DNA from: Gari tellinella
Taxonomy: Eukaryota > Mollusca > Bivalvia > Cardiida > Psammobiidae
DNA length: 64,000 bases
NCBI GenBank assembly: GCA_922989275.2
Contig: OV277867.1
Location: forward strand, 7,130,001 to 7,194,000
Direction of reading: 5' to 3'
Shown: positions 40,116-49,736 of the stretch, piece after piece
Layout: each line of letters begins with the position of its first letter
How positions within the stretch are numbered: position 1 is the first letter of the stretch
Notes under the pieces: generated by a model
What the model was told of the DNA's origin: nothing
Databases searched by the model: none
Seen by the model: the letters and a program-made list of their open reading frames with translations, nothing else
Translations under genes and position numbers: made by a program

Positions 40116-40396
40116 AAGCGCTCCCTCTCTACAATGACATGCACTTGCAAATATGTGCGTTGTTCGGAGGGAGTCGTTGTAGAGAGGGAAATTGGCTTAC
40201 AATTGCAAACGGCTTGAATCTAGATCAGACGCCGCGTTACGCGGCGTGTGATCTGGATTCAAGCTGTTTGTCACTCCTCAGTAAGTTTTTTTTCTGTCAA
40301 AATGTCCATTATGTAACTTTGAGAAAATTAGCAGACGACAATTTTAAGCAGACAACATTGCAGCCGTGAATAAGTTGTTGTAGGGAGGGAGCACTG
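40116..40396 (+). mobile_element. MITE I, with a distal deletion
   Basis: AAGCGCTCCCTCTCTACAAT to GTAGGGAGGGAGCACTG, TA flanks. Core 1 with ATCAGACGCCGCGTTACGCG. The CAGCGGCAAGGG segment is missing. Confidence 0.88.
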
Positions 40397-40644
40397 TATA
40401 TCAGTCAGTTTTCATATTTTGTCTGAATATTGTGTGAAAAAAACGCTCTAAGTACGTCTCAACCTTGTTTTAAATGTCAAGGTCATTTATAGGCTTTATT
40501 TTTGTAACATGGTTTTGAGTTTTGCGGCTTAGTTGATAATTTTGCTCTCTGAATTTAGCCAATAAGATTTAACAAACATTACCACAACATTTTGTATGAT
40601 TCTTGGCAGCCTTAAAAGAACGGCATAAACCCTTCACTGCTAAA
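40397..40644. other. No gene recognised
   Basis: Single-copy-looking AT-rich sequence without inverted repeats. Confidence 0.45.
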
Positions 40645-40662
40645 ATAACTCTTAGCATGCTA

Positions 40663-40918
40663 CAGTGGAGAATCTGTTATTCTTTCCCGTTTAAGCGCAA
40701 ACGTATGCAAACGCATGCAAACGCAAAACACTAAAACGTAGAAAAGTACAACTTTTTGACAATTCTGATAATTCATCTTTATCTTGATGGCAAACAGTTT
40801 GGAGCCTGATCAGACGCCGGGTTACCCGGCGTCTGATCTGGCTCCAAACTGTTTGCAGTGAAAATAATAGTTTTAGCGTAAACGCGTTTATTGGGAAAGA
40901 ATAACACATTCTCCACTG
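40663..40918 (+). mobile_element. MITE F nested in C
   Basis: CAGTGGAGAATCTGTTATTC to CACATTCTCCACTG with TA on both sides. The target is the TA of C's GCATGCTAGC. An extra GCATGCAAAC repeats within the left arm. Confidence 0.94.
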
Positions 40919-40970
40919 TAGCAGTGAAACCATGATGACCTTTGCTAACTGTTTGGGAACTTTGGATCCT

Positions 40971-41161
40971 CAGGGCTCCAGATAAGGGGAGTATTTAAAA
41001 AATTAAAATCTTTATTTCTGCTTTAAACCCTATGGTGTCACTACTCATTAGAATCGTCTCAAGTACGATTCTAATGAGTAGTAACACCATAGGATTTGGT
41101 GCTGAAATGAGTGAGAAAATGTTTGTATTTTTCAGTTTATTCCCTCTTTTCTGGAGCTCTG
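40971..41161 (+). mobile_element. MITE E nested in C's core
   Basis: CAGGGCTCCAGATAAGGGGA to TTTTCTGGAGCTCTG. GGATCCT repeats on both sides, from the core 1 GGATCCTGAT. Confidence 0.92.
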
Positions 41162-41260
41162 GATCCTGATTAAATAACCAGTTACACAGCATCTAATCAG
41201 GGCCCAAACTGCCTGACACTCTGACCCTGTTTTTAAAATAAATTTTGAAAATTCTATTTC

Positions 41261-41440
41261 ATGTGGAGAAGCCTTCCAGCTGGCTTGCGGAAGGTCGGTG
41301 GTTCTACCCAGTTGCCGATTTGTGCCTGAAACGGTGCATAAAGGGCTTCTTGGGTCTTAATCCACCTGTAATTAACTGGACGTCGGGATATGACTGAAAT
41401 ACTGTTAAAAGTGACGTAAAATCATAATAAATGAATAAAT
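41261..41440 (+). mobile_element. SINE, full length, nested in C
   Basis: 12-bp duplication AAATTCTATTTC at 41249-41260 and 41441-41452. The head has CCAGCTGGCTTGCGGAAGG and the box B-like GGTGGTTCTACCC. The body is GCCGATTTGTGCCTGAAACG, the 3' part CTGAAATACTGTTAAAAGTG and the tail AATAAATGAATAAAT. Likely tRNA-derived. Confidence 0.92.
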
Positions 41441-41735
41441 AAATTCTATTTCTAGATCAGTAGCAGATGACAATTTGTTTCAGACAAAAAATAAATAAAA
41501 AAGATTACCATGCATGCAAAGAGTTGAGATTTTTCACCTTCCATGTATAATCTCATGAAGAAGCTTTTATTGCATTAACAATATTGGACTTTTGCTTAAA
41601 AAAATAAATCAAATGTTGTTATGGGCTTTTTTTCGTGACCAAAATATTGGAGCATGGCCATAACTGGCTACAAAAAAATCCTTCAAAGCTGTCATGATGT
41701 TGTGGTCTTGCATGAGCCTTTACATTGTCTTTCGC

Positions 41736-41971
41736 TTAATCCAGTACCCGATGAATATGCCTTTTTCAGTCTCACAACTATACAGTAATGAATGTACACC
41801 ATAAGAAATGTTTTCTTATCTAAGCAGTTAGTAGCTTAAAGAAGGCTGAAAGTAAAGCAGAATGTTGCCATTAGGCACATTCTGCTTCATGCTCAGCCTG
41901 CTTTAAGCTACCGTCTGCTAGGATATAGGAAATATTACACATGGTGCACATTCAAGACGTGAGGGGAAAGG
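41736..41971 (+). mobile_element. MITE A-related, both ends partly A-left type
   Basis: TTAATCCAGTACCCGATGAA, core 2 with TTGCCATTAGGCAC, then GCTACCGTCTGCTAGGATAT, the arm normally found on the other side. The end GAGGGGAAAGGG is worn. Confidence 0.7.
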
Positions 41972-42250
41972 GACAGAAGAGCTTTCTTCATTAAATTTTT
42001 TATGTATTCAGGAGTGACCTGACTATAGATCTCCATGATTTTCCATTTGACCAATTATCGTTGGCTCAAAATAAATTCCAGTAGACAGTTACTCTGTAAA
42101 TATCATCTTTCAATTTCAACAATCATAATGGAACTCTAAAAATGGAAATTAATATTGAGAAAATATTTGAAACTTTATCAATTAGGCCCCCATAGGCTTG
42201 TTAGTGTAATTGATTTCAATGCAATCAAACAGTGTTAAGTAGCCATCATT
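41972..42250. other. No gene recognised
   Basis: Non-coding. A 23-codon open stretch at about 42013-42081 lacks a usable donor and matches no PLC segment. Confidence 0.45.
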
Positions 42251-42318
42251 TTAACTCTTTGCATGCAGGGTAATATTTTCAAAATACATGTATAAACAGG
42301 CTATGGGGTAAAGGGTTA
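42251..42318. mobile_element. 68-bp hybrid TTAA element: C left end plus A right end
   Basis: TTAACTCTTTGCATGCAGGG, TAATATTTTC is the C terminus. It runs into AAACAGGCTATGGGGTAAAG, GGTTAA, the A terminus. TTAA at both ends. Confidence 0.85.
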
Positions 42319-42509
42319 AACACCATAAAGAGAGATTTTGGTTTAGTGGACATGATGCTGGATTTTGCTGTACTATTCTGGCTAAGATATGAAACAATGC
42401 CCGGCTGTATTGCACAATGCACAATAGAGATATATCTATTCCCACTGCTCTATTGAACTCCCACTGACTAGAATTTATAAATCTGTGTAGCTAGACCAGC
42501 AGTGACAAG

Positions 42510-42713
42510 ATTTATCTCTGTCTAATAGGACCAATAAAAAAGGGCTAATTGATTGTTTAAAAGACAGGTGGTAGCTTAAAGCAAGGTGACAGTAAAACAG
42601 AAAGCTCCTTTAGGAGCTTTCTGTTTTACTGTCACCTTTGCTTTAAGCAGTAACCTGTCCTAAACACCTAATAATTAACACAATTTTGTGGTCATAATAA
42701 AGAGGTTTTACTG
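42510..42713. mobile_element. MITE H, left TIR worn
   Basis: TCTAATAGGACCAATAAAAA, GCTTAAAGCAAGGTGACAGT, GAAAGCTCCTTTAGGAGCTT, complement, AGAGGTTTTACTG, TA. Confidence 0.85.
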
Positions 42714-43282
42714 TACATGGCAGAAAATAACCAGACTACTGGCTGTTTGTACAGAGAGATATCAATGTGGAGAAGAGAATATAGGCAATCTCATTTTATG
42801 TTAATATACAATAAGTCTGACTTATATCTTTTCTTCTGCATAAAACCACCTAAGGATGCCTCTACCCCTTGCTCTGGATACTGTAAGTGCTATATGGCAC
42901 CTATACCCTGTTGTAATAAATGAAAGTAAAGTAGAAAGCTCATAAAGGAGCTTTTTGCTTTACATTCATATGGCTTTAAGCTACCACATGTATTATTAGC
43001 GCTCTTTTCACACAGGGGTTGTGCGTTCAAAAGCGCTTCACATGAAATTACACAAATGTACCTACAAAGCGAGAAAAGACATATAAATATTTAGATCTAA
43101 AAATCAACATGATACCTTATGAATTTACATGGAAACAAATTCCGAACAAGGGAAAATCTTTCAATGTACCGTTATTACCAAGATTATATAAAATCAACAA
43201 ACAAAATTCAACACCCAAATCCATTTTCATTTTTGGCGCTGAAGAGAAGAAAGGGATAAAAGGTGCTTATGAAAGGAAATGA
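42714..43282. other. No gene; H core remnant at 42915-42990
   Basis: AAAGTAAAGTAGAAAGCTCA, TAAAGGAGCTTTTTGC is an H hairpin. 42714-42910 and 42995-43282 are unassigned. Confidence 0.5.
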
Positions 43283-43512
43283 TTAAACCATTACCCCATA
43301 AACATGCCTTTTTATGTGTATAATTTATTCCTCCACTGAAGAAAACAATTCCAGTTTATACAGTCTTGAATATGCACGATAAGAATTTTCTCCTATATTC
43401 TATAAGATGGTAGCTTAAGGCAGACTAAAAGTGGAGCAGAATGCGCCTTTAGCCTGCTTTAAGTGGTCACATGTCATGAAAACTAAAAACAGGCTATGGG
43501 GTAATGGATTAA
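43283..43512 (+). mobile_element. MITE A, hairpin half deleted
   Basis: TTAAACCATTACCCCATAAA to TATGGGGTAATGGATTAA. AGCAGAATGCGCC jumps to TTTAGCCTGCTTTAAG. Confidence 0.87.
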
Positions 43513-43532
43513 AGGAATCTTTGGCTTCTGGC

Positions 43533-43783
43533 TTAACTCTTTCCTCCCTGAAACTTTAAATGGACAATTCCAGTTTCCATTTTAGTCTAGTCCATTTCTG
43601 ACTTTTAAGGGTTGTTTTTGTCAATGTTTGGCATTGTGACAAACAGTGAAGACCCTGATCAGAGGGCTCCTTTCGGAGCCCTCTGATCAGGGTCTTCACT
43701 GTTTGCACAGGACAAGTGTACTATTCACATGTACACTGTTTGAAAAGCACGCCTATATGCGGGACTAGGGTTCAAAGAGTTAA
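43533..43783 (+). mobile_element. MITE B, complete
   Basis: TTAACTCTTTCCTCCCTGAA to GGTTCAAAGAGTTAA. Perfect hairpin with CCTTTCGG loop. Confidence 0.95.
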
Positions 43784-43953
43784 TGCAGAAAGTAAAGCAG
43801 AAAACTCCTGATATCTTGTGATTTTCATGTTTCATCACTAAACACGGGTTTGGTTGTTTGGTGTGGAATTTTGAGTGTTTCTTCCCACCAGCTTGCAGTG
43901 TCAATAATTCGTTGCAGCGAGTATTTCTGGGCAACCAGACTATAGAAGATCAT

Positions 43954-44109
43954 TGAACTCTTTGCGTACTAGCGGCAGAACACGTGATAACCTTTGAAAG
44001 GAGTTGGGATCCTGACAAGAAGACCCTGTTTTGGAAAGATATTTAGATAGCTCTTTTTTCAGAACAGTAGAATACAACAATGGTTAACAGACAAAAGAAA
44101 TACCCAGCA
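43954..44109 (-). mobile_element. MITE C, truncated by A
   Basis: AACTCTTTGCGTACTAGCGG, most of core 1 deleted, AGAAATACCCAGCAT then the next A. Confidence 0.75.
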
Positions 44110-44359
44110 TTAACCCATTACCCTATAAATTAACCTTTTTACGGCTTTAATTTATTCCTCCACTGAAAAAAAGACTTCCAATTTAAAAAGTCATGAATGT
44201 GTATCATAAGATATAGTTCCCTTATTGTAGCAAATTGTAGCTTAAAGCAGGCTGAAAGTAAAGCAGAATGTGCCTTAAGGCACATTCTGCTTTACTTTCA
44301 ACCTGCTTTAAGTTGTCAACAATCTTCTAATAGAAACAGGCTATGGGGTAATGGGTTGA
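44110..44359 (+). mobile_element. MITE A, complete
   Basis: TTAACCCATTACCCTATAAA to TATGGGGTAATGGGTTGA. Perfect core 2 centre GTGCCTTAAGGCAC. Confidence 0.92.
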
Positions 44360-44399
44360 AGAAGAAATTTAATGGTCCAAAAATATACTATAATGGTTA

Positions 44400-44833
44400 T
44401 AATCTTTCAACACTAAGAAACTCTCTATACACACTATGAATATGTACCATAAGATTTTTTTCCAATATCTTAGCAGATGGTTGCTTAACCCATTACCCTA
44501 TAAATACACATTTTTACGCTTTTAATTAATTCATACACTGAAGAAAATAGTTCCAATTTATACTGTCACAAATAAAAATCATACAAAATAGTTTCTATAT
44601 TCTAGCTTATAATAGCTTTAAGCAGGCTGAAAGTAAAGCAGAATGTGCCTTAAGGCACATTCTGCTTTACTTTCAACTTGCTTTAAGTGGTCACATATCT
44701 TCAAAACTAGAAACAGGTTATGGGCTAATGGGTTAAAGCAGGCTGAAAATAAAGTAGAATGCTGTTGAAGCAGCCTGCTTGAAGCAACCTTCTGTCTTTA
44801 GTACTGAAAACAAGCTATGGAGGAAAGGGTTAA
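44400..44833 (+). mobile_element. MITE A, outer copy split at its core border
   Basis: ACTATGAATATGTACCATAA, CTTAGCAGATGGTTGC, inner A, AGCAGGCTGAAAATAAAG, reduced hairpin, GAGGAAAGGGTTAA. Its left TIR is lost. Confidence 0.8.
44485..44736 (+). mobile_element. MITE A nested in a core-border TTAA
   Basis: TTAA at 44485-44488 and 44733-44736. CCCATTACCCTATAAATAC to TTATGGGCTAATGGG. The outer element reads GGTTGC-TTAA-AGCAGG once it is removed. Confidence 0.94.
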
Positions 44834-45080
44834 CTCTTTCCTCCCTAAAACTTTAAATGGTCAATTCCAGTTTTCATTTTAGTCTAGTCTATTTCTGACT
44901 TTTATGGGTTGTTTTTGTCAATGTTTGGCATTATGACAAACAGTGAAGACCCTGATCAGAGGGCTCCTTTTGGAGCCCTCTGATCTGGGTCTTCACTGTT
45001 TGCATAGGACATGTGTACTATTCACATGTACACTGTTTGAAAAGCACGCCTATATGCGGGACTAGGGTTCAAAGGGTTAA
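44830..45080 (+). mobile_element. MITE B, sharing TTAA with the A end
   Basis: TTAACTCTTTCCTCCCTAAA to GGTTCAAAGGGTTAA; hairpin loop CCTTTTGG. Confidence 0.94.
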
Positions 45081-45147
45081 GGCAGGTCGTTGCTTAGAGC
45101 ATGATGAGAATAAAGTAGAATGGTTCCATAAGAAATTTTATCCTAAA

Positions 45148-45360
45148 ACATTTTGCACGCTAGCTGTGAAATTGTGAAGATCTGTGCAAACAGTCTGGAG
45201 CCAGATGAGATGCTGCATAATGCAGTGTCTCATCAGGATTCAAACTGTCTGACACTCTGACCCTGTTTTGAAAAGAAATTTTAAGAATTTCTAAATCTAG
45301 AACAAAAGCAGACAACAATTGTTCCAGACGGAAAAAAAAAACCAGCATGCAAAGAGTTAA
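45148..45360 (-). mobile_element. MITE C
   Basis: TTTTGCACGCTAGCTGTGAA to GCATGCAAAGAGTTAA. Core 1 GCAAACAGTCTGGAGCCAGA, TGAGATGCTG. Confidence 0.87.
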
Positions 45361-45400
45361 GATGCTGTCTGACTACAACAGCATCATCGAATGTTCTTCG

Positions 45401-45603
45401 AAGTAAAACCGGCCTATCATGTCCACTTAAAGGAAGTTTATTTGATAGTACATGTACTAAAGACAGGTGACAATTGAAAGAAAAAAAAATTAAAGCAGAA
45501 AGATCATTAAGGAGCTATCTGCTTTACTTTCATATTGCTTTAAGCAACCGCTGTCTTAAATACAGAAAACTAAACATGAGTGGTCATATAAGAGGTTGTA
45601 CTG
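45401..45603. mobile_element. MITE H, diverged
   Basis: AAAACCGGCCTATCATGTCC, GACAGGTGACAATTGAAAG, CAGAAAGATCATTAAGGAGC, TGGTCATATAAGAGGTTGTA, CTG. Confidence 0.7.
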
Positions 45604-45701
45604 TATCTGAGAATAGGTTTTAGCCGTAAGTAGATTTGATTATATCAGCTAAACCGAATTAATATTTATGAATTTATCTAAATGTTAGCATTTGCAAGTA
45701 T

Positions 45702-45926
45702 TTAACTCTTTGCATGCTGGGTCATTTTTTCGTCTGCAACAATTTATCGTCTGCTATCGTTCTAAAATTAGAACTCTTTAAATTTCTTTTAAATTCAGTG
45801 TCAGAATAGCAAACAGTTTTGATCCTGATGAGACACCGCGTTAGGAGGTGTTTCATCTGGATCCAATCTGTTTGCAGACGTAATCACTATGGCAGGTATA
45901 TCTGCTGCTAGCGTGCAAAGAGTTAA
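45702..45926 (+). mobile_element. MITE C, complete, sharing its TTAA with B
   Basis: TTAACTCTTTGCATGCTGGG to GCGTGCAAAGAGTTAA. The core 1 loop is worn. Confidence 0.92.
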
Positions 45927-46173
45927 CTCTTTCCTCCCTAAAACTTTAAATGGACAATTCCAGTTTCCATTTTAGTCTAGTCCATTTCTAACTTTTAAGG
46001 GTTGTTTTTGTCAATGTTGGGCATTATGACAAACAGTGAAGACCCTGATCAGAGGGCTCCTTTCGGAGCCCTCTGATCTGGGTCTTCACTGTTTGCATAG
46101 GACAAGTGTACTATTCACATGTTCACTGTTTGAAAATAACGCCTATATGCGGGACTAGGGTTCAAAGGGTTAA
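45923..46173 (+). mobile_element. MITE B, complete
   Basis: TTAACTCTTTCCTCCCTAAA to GGTTCAAAGGGTTAA; hairpin loop CCTTTCGG. Confidence 0.95.
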
Positions 46174-46273
46174 AGTAGTGCAAACATTGATTTTAATAAA
46201 CTACTCTCAATTTATATGATAATTAGTATTTATTCACAAGAAACTTCCACTATAGCGGAGACTACTGAAAAGA

Positions 46274-46491
46274 TTAAACTCTTAGCATGTTTGCGGTGAA
46301 ACCATGGTAACCGGTACAAACAGTTTAGATCCTGATGAGACGCCACATAACGTGGCGTCTCATCAGTATCCAAGCTGTTTGACTCTCTGATGTTGTTTTG
46401 AAAATATTTTTAGGAAATTTTGATTTTTGAAAAGTAGCAGGTCCGACAATTATTGCAGAAGTAAAAATTTCCCAGCATTCAAAGTGTTTAA
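46274..46491 (-). mobile_element. MITE C
   Basis: TTAAACTCTTAGCATGTTTG to CATTCAAAGTGTTTAA. Core 1 with GACGCCACATAACGTGGCGT. Confidence 0.9.
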
Positions 46492-46554
46492 TGAGTATTA
46501 AGTGCTTGATAGAGATAGACCTTTCAGTTAATAATTTATTACACTTGAATGATT

Positions 46555-46748
46555 TTAACTCTTAGCATGCCAGTAGTGAATATATGACAACCTTTGAAAA
46601 CAGTTTGGTTCCTGATGAGATGTTGCATAGAGCATCGTCTCATCAGGATATAATTTTTTTGACACTGACCCTGTTTTAAATCTATTTATAGAACAGAAGC
46701 AGACAGCAATTGTTTCTGACAAAAAGATTACTTAGCATGCAAAAAGTG
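46555..46748 (-). mobile_element. MITE C, right end worn
   Basis: TTAACTCTTAGCATGCCAGT to GCATGCAAAAAGTG. Part of the AGAAAATTCTATTT segment is missing. Confidence 0.85.
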
Positions 46749-46812
46749 GTAAGCTTTCTTGAAAGCTAAATTTCTCTCTTACTATTTGGGACCGAGTATA
46801 AACATAATTTTC

Positions 46813-47065
46813 AAACAGTATAGACCCAGATCAGACAGCTCCTGAATGAACCCTCTCAGCCTCTGATTTGGGGATCTGCACTGTTTGTCAAATTTTCAAA
46901 AAATTCTACTTTACTTTCAGCCTGCTGCTACTAACTGCTAAAACATAGAAAATATTTCTTATGATACATAATTATATTCATGACTGTAGAAATTGGAACT
47001 ATTTTCTTCAGTTGAGGAATAAATTAAATACGTAAAAAGGTGTATCTATGCGTTAATGAATTAAG
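46813..47065 (-). mobile_element. B-type core joined to the right half of an A
   Basis: CAAACAGTATAGACCCAGAT to CTGCACTGTTTGTC is a core 1 hairpin. From 46905 the A arm begins (TTTACTTTCAGCCTGCTG), with GGAACTATTTTCTTCAG, ending GTTAATGAATTAA. Confidence 0.65.
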
Positions 47066-47078
47066 TAACCATCTGTCT

Positions 47079-47328
47079 TTAACCCTTTCCCCCATAGAAG
47101 CGCCTTTTAGCGCATTCAGTTTATTCTTGCCTTGAAGAAAATAGTTCCAATTTATACATTCATAAATATGTACAATACAAAATATTTTCTATATTCTAGC
47201 AGATGATAGCTTAAAGCAGGCTGAAAGTAAAGCAGAATGCGCTTAAAGCGCATTCTGCTTTACCCTCAACCTGCTTTAAGTGGACACCTATATTCAATAC
47301 TAGAGATATGCTATGTGGGAAAGGGTTA
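47079..47328 (+). mobile_element. MITE A, complete
   Basis: TTAACCCTTTCCCCCATAGA to ATGTGGGAAAGGGTTAA. Hairpin loop GCGCTTAAAGCGC. An A terminus fragment follows to 47361. Confidence 0.92.
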
Positions 47329-47369
47329 AAGCTGAAACCAAGCCATGGGGTATTGGGTTAGTTAAAGTA

Positions 47370-47534
47370 CAGTCGAACTTCGATATATCGAAAATACCCG
47401 TATTTCAAAGTTAAAAGGTTTTAACTTTGAAATATAGGTATGTTCGACTTAACCGAGCATGAAATAATGCGGTTCATGTGTCGAACTATCGGATAGTTGG
47501 ATTTAAGCAAGTTTGAGATATTGAAGTTCGACTG
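47370..47534. mobile_element. MITE G, internally deleted
   Basis: CAGTCGAACTTCGATATATC to GAAGTTCGACTG, 165 bp. About 28 bp of the left arm and hairpin are missing. Confidence 0.9.
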
Positions 47535-47654
47535 TACTACCGTACCTGTCATGGTGCAGTAAACGTTTCCTAGAACTCTTTCATTGTCACACAATAGAAA
47601 CATGAAAGGACAGTTTATGTGGAAAAGGTAAAGGAACTTCTAATTAGGGAAAAG

Positions 47655-47835
47655 ATAAACTTTTTGCATGCTGGGTAATTTTTGTGTCTATAAAAATTGT
47701 CATCTGCAACAGAGTGTCAAGCAGTTTGGATCCTGATGAGATGCCGCGTTACGCGGCATCTCATCAGGATCCAAACTGTTTGCTAAGGTTATCACTGTTT
47801 CACATATACGCCACTATAGCATTGATAAGAGTTAA
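47655..47835 (+). mobile_element. MITE C, internally deleted
   Basis: AACTTTTTGCATGCTGGG; 45 bp between the CTGCAACA and GAGTGTCAAGCAG segments is missing. Perfect core 1 (GATGCCGCGTTACGCGGCAT), end GATAAGAGTTAA. Confidence 0.87.
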
Positions 47836-47928
47836 AGGCTGGCATTCAATATTCTCTTGAATGGCAGACTAAGCCTTTCCCCTCATAGACATGCCCTTCC
47901 ATGCAATCCTATTCAACAATCTAGTATA

Positions 47929-48123
47929 CAGTCGAACTTCTATATCTCGAACTCGGTTAAGTCAAACATACCCTAATATTTCAAAATTAAAACGTGGCTA
48001 AGCCACGTTTTAACTTTGAAATATGGGTATGTTCCACTTAACTTAGCATGAAATTATGCAGTTCATGAGTCGAAATATCGGATAGTTCAAGTTAAGCGAG
48101 GTCAAGATATAGAAGTTGGACTG
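47929..48123. mobile_element. MITE G, complete
   Basis: CAGTCGAACTTCTATATCTC to AGAAGTTGGACTG, TA flanks. A short A terminus fragment (47868-47920) precedes it. Confidence 0.9.
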
Positions 48124-48203
48124 TAGTTCATGCTTCTGCCATGGCTTGATAAATGACCGAAAGGAAATATTCTACGTAGAACCTCACAGCTAGCAGTTCA
48201 AAA

Positions 48204-48416
48204 TTAAACTCTTTGCATCTTTTTCGTCTGCAAAACATTGTCTTCTGCAACTGTAACTGTTCCAAAAATAGAATGTTTCTTTTTCGAAACAGGATCAGAG
48301 TATCAAACAGTTTGGATCCTGATGAGATGCTGCCTGACATGGCGTCTCATCTAGATCCAAACTGTTTGCATGCACAGATAATCACGATTTCACAGCTAGC
48401 GTGCAAAATGTTTTAA
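48204..48416 (+). mobile_element. MITE C with two alternative right ends
   Basis: TTAAACTCTTTGCATC, core 1, CACAGCTAGCGTGCAAAATG, TTTTAA. A second terminus CTCTAGCATGCAAAGAGCG lies at 48421-48440, so the true end could be 48440. Confidence 0.8.
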
Positions 48417-48440
48417 CTGCCTCTAGCATGCAAAGAGCGA

Positions 48441-48915
48441 AACCCATTATTCAATAAATATGCCTTTTTATGCCTTTGATTTATATTCCTCTATTACAGT
48501 AAAGAAAATAGTTACACTTTATGCTGCCATGAATACATACCATAGGACTTTAGGAAATACTGAAATATTGCCTGTATCCTGGCACACAGTGCAGTTTAAC
48601 CCATTGTATGCTGGGTAATATTTGGCGGCCATTTTAAAATGTCATCTGCAGCGGGTATATTTAACTCAAATATTTGCAAAATATTTCAGCATTTTCTGAT
48701 AGAGTATTGACTTAGCTGCAAACAGTTTTGATCTCAGATCAAAACTGTTTGTCTAAAGGTACAGGCCCCACAATGTTTGCCTAAAGGTACACCTAAAATT
48801 GTATCCCGCTGAAAATGGGTTAAAACAGGCTGAAAGTAAAGTAGAATTCTCTTCTATATTCAGCTTGCTTTAAACAGCCCTTTGTCTTCATTATTGAAAA
48901 CTGGGGAAAGGGTTA
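48441..48915 (+). mobile_element. MITE A split by Q at its core border
   Basis: ACCCATTATTCAATAAATAT to GGCACACAGTGCAG; after Q, AACAGGCTGAAAGTAAAG, reduced hairpin, CTGGGGAAAGGGTTAA. Confidence 0.85.
48596..48823. mobile_element. MITE Q, nested in a core-border TTAA
   Basis: TTAA at 48596-48599 and 48820-48823. CCCATTGTATGCTGGGTAAT left, CCCGCTGAAAATGGG right. Minimal core GCAAACAGTTTTGATCTCAG, ATCAAAACTGTTTGTC. Confidence 0.87.
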
Positions 48916-48988
48916 AAACATTTTCAAAACCATTAAAACATATTTGCAGATTTAAGTTGCAAACTGTTTTGAGCCTGGTGCCAATTAA

Positions 48989-49158
48989 TGTGGGGAAGCC
49001 TTCCAGCTGGCTTGCGGAAGGTCGGTGGTTCTACCCAGTTGCCGATTTGTGCCTGAAACAGTGCATAAAGGACTTCTGGGGTCTTCCTCCACCTCTAATT
49101 AGCTGGACGTCGCGATATGACTGAAATACTGTTGAAAGCGACATGAAATCAAATCAAA
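48989..49158 (+). mobile_element. SINE, full length
   Basis: 15-bp duplication CCTGGTGCCAATTAA at 48974-48988 and 49159-49173. The head GGAAGCCTTCCAGCTGGC, box B-like GGTGGTTCTACCC and tail GAAATCAAATCAAA are about as in the copy at 41261. Confidence 0.94.
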
Positions 49159-49216
49159 CCTGGTGCCAATTAAGTCACTCAGCATTTCCTCTATATATGT
49201 ATATGAAAACTATTTG

Positions 49217-49353
49217 CTAAAATATAGAAACTTCGAATTTCAAACAGTTTGGAACCTGATGAGATGCTGCATTACTCTCATCTGGATCCAAACTGTTTGC
49301 AAAAGTGATCACTGTGGCAGTGCCATATCCCTGGCTAGCATGGTAAAAGTTAA
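49217..49353 (+). mobile_element. MITE C, left part missing
   Basis: AAACAGTTTGGAACCTGATG, half-deleted hairpin, GGATCCAAACTGTTTGCAAA, GCTAGCATGGTAAAAGTTAA. Confidence 0.75.
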
Positions 49354-49485
49354 TGCGAAATGAGTAATTGGTGTCGTGTCAATTGATAGGAAAATAATTA
49401 GTTATTCTGGAAGCCTCTTGTTATCAAATACTTTTCCAATTTAGGTTAAGCTTGAATGAGGACAGAGGGACTATATCAAGGTACT

Positions 49486-49736
49486 TTAACTCTTTGAACC
49501 CTAGTCCCGCATATAGGCGTGCTTTTCAAACAGTGTACATGTGAATAGTAAACTTGTCCTATGCAAACAGTGAAGATCCTGATCAGAGGGCTCCGAAAGG
49601 AGCCCTCTGATCAGGGTCTTCACTGTTTGTCACAATGCCAAACATTGACAAAAACAACCCTTAAAAGTCAGAAATGGACTAGACTAAAATGGAAACTGGA
49701 ATTGTCCATTAAAAATTTCAGGGAGGAAAGAGTTAA
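49486..49736 (-). mobile_element. MITE B, complete
   Basis: TTAACTCTTTGAACCCTAGT to GGGAGGAAAGAGTTAA; hairpin loop CGAAAG. Confidence 0.95.

Larger units (their letters stand above)
40645..41526 (-). mobile_element. MITE C with three insertions (F, E, SINE)
   Basis: AACTCTTAGCATGC, F, GCAGTGAAACCATGATGACC, E, GGATCCTGATTAAATAACC, SINE, CTAGATCAGTAGCAGATGAC, GCATGCAAAGAGTTG. Spliced together, the pieces follow the inverted C consensus. Confidence 0.87.

Noticed and set aside
41290..41320. tRNA gene
   Set aside because: The box B-like motif belongs to a SINE with target duplications; no complete cloverleaf was seen.
42012..42082. Possible exon after TATTCAG with 22 open codons (SDLTIDLHDFPF...)
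   Set aside because: Ends at TAG with no GT donor, and does not resemble the EF-hand or X-box of PLC proteins.
42838..42895. Possible small exon before TACTGTAAGTGC
   Set aside because: A donor-like GTAAGT exists, but no polypyrimidine acceptor and no recognisable peptide.
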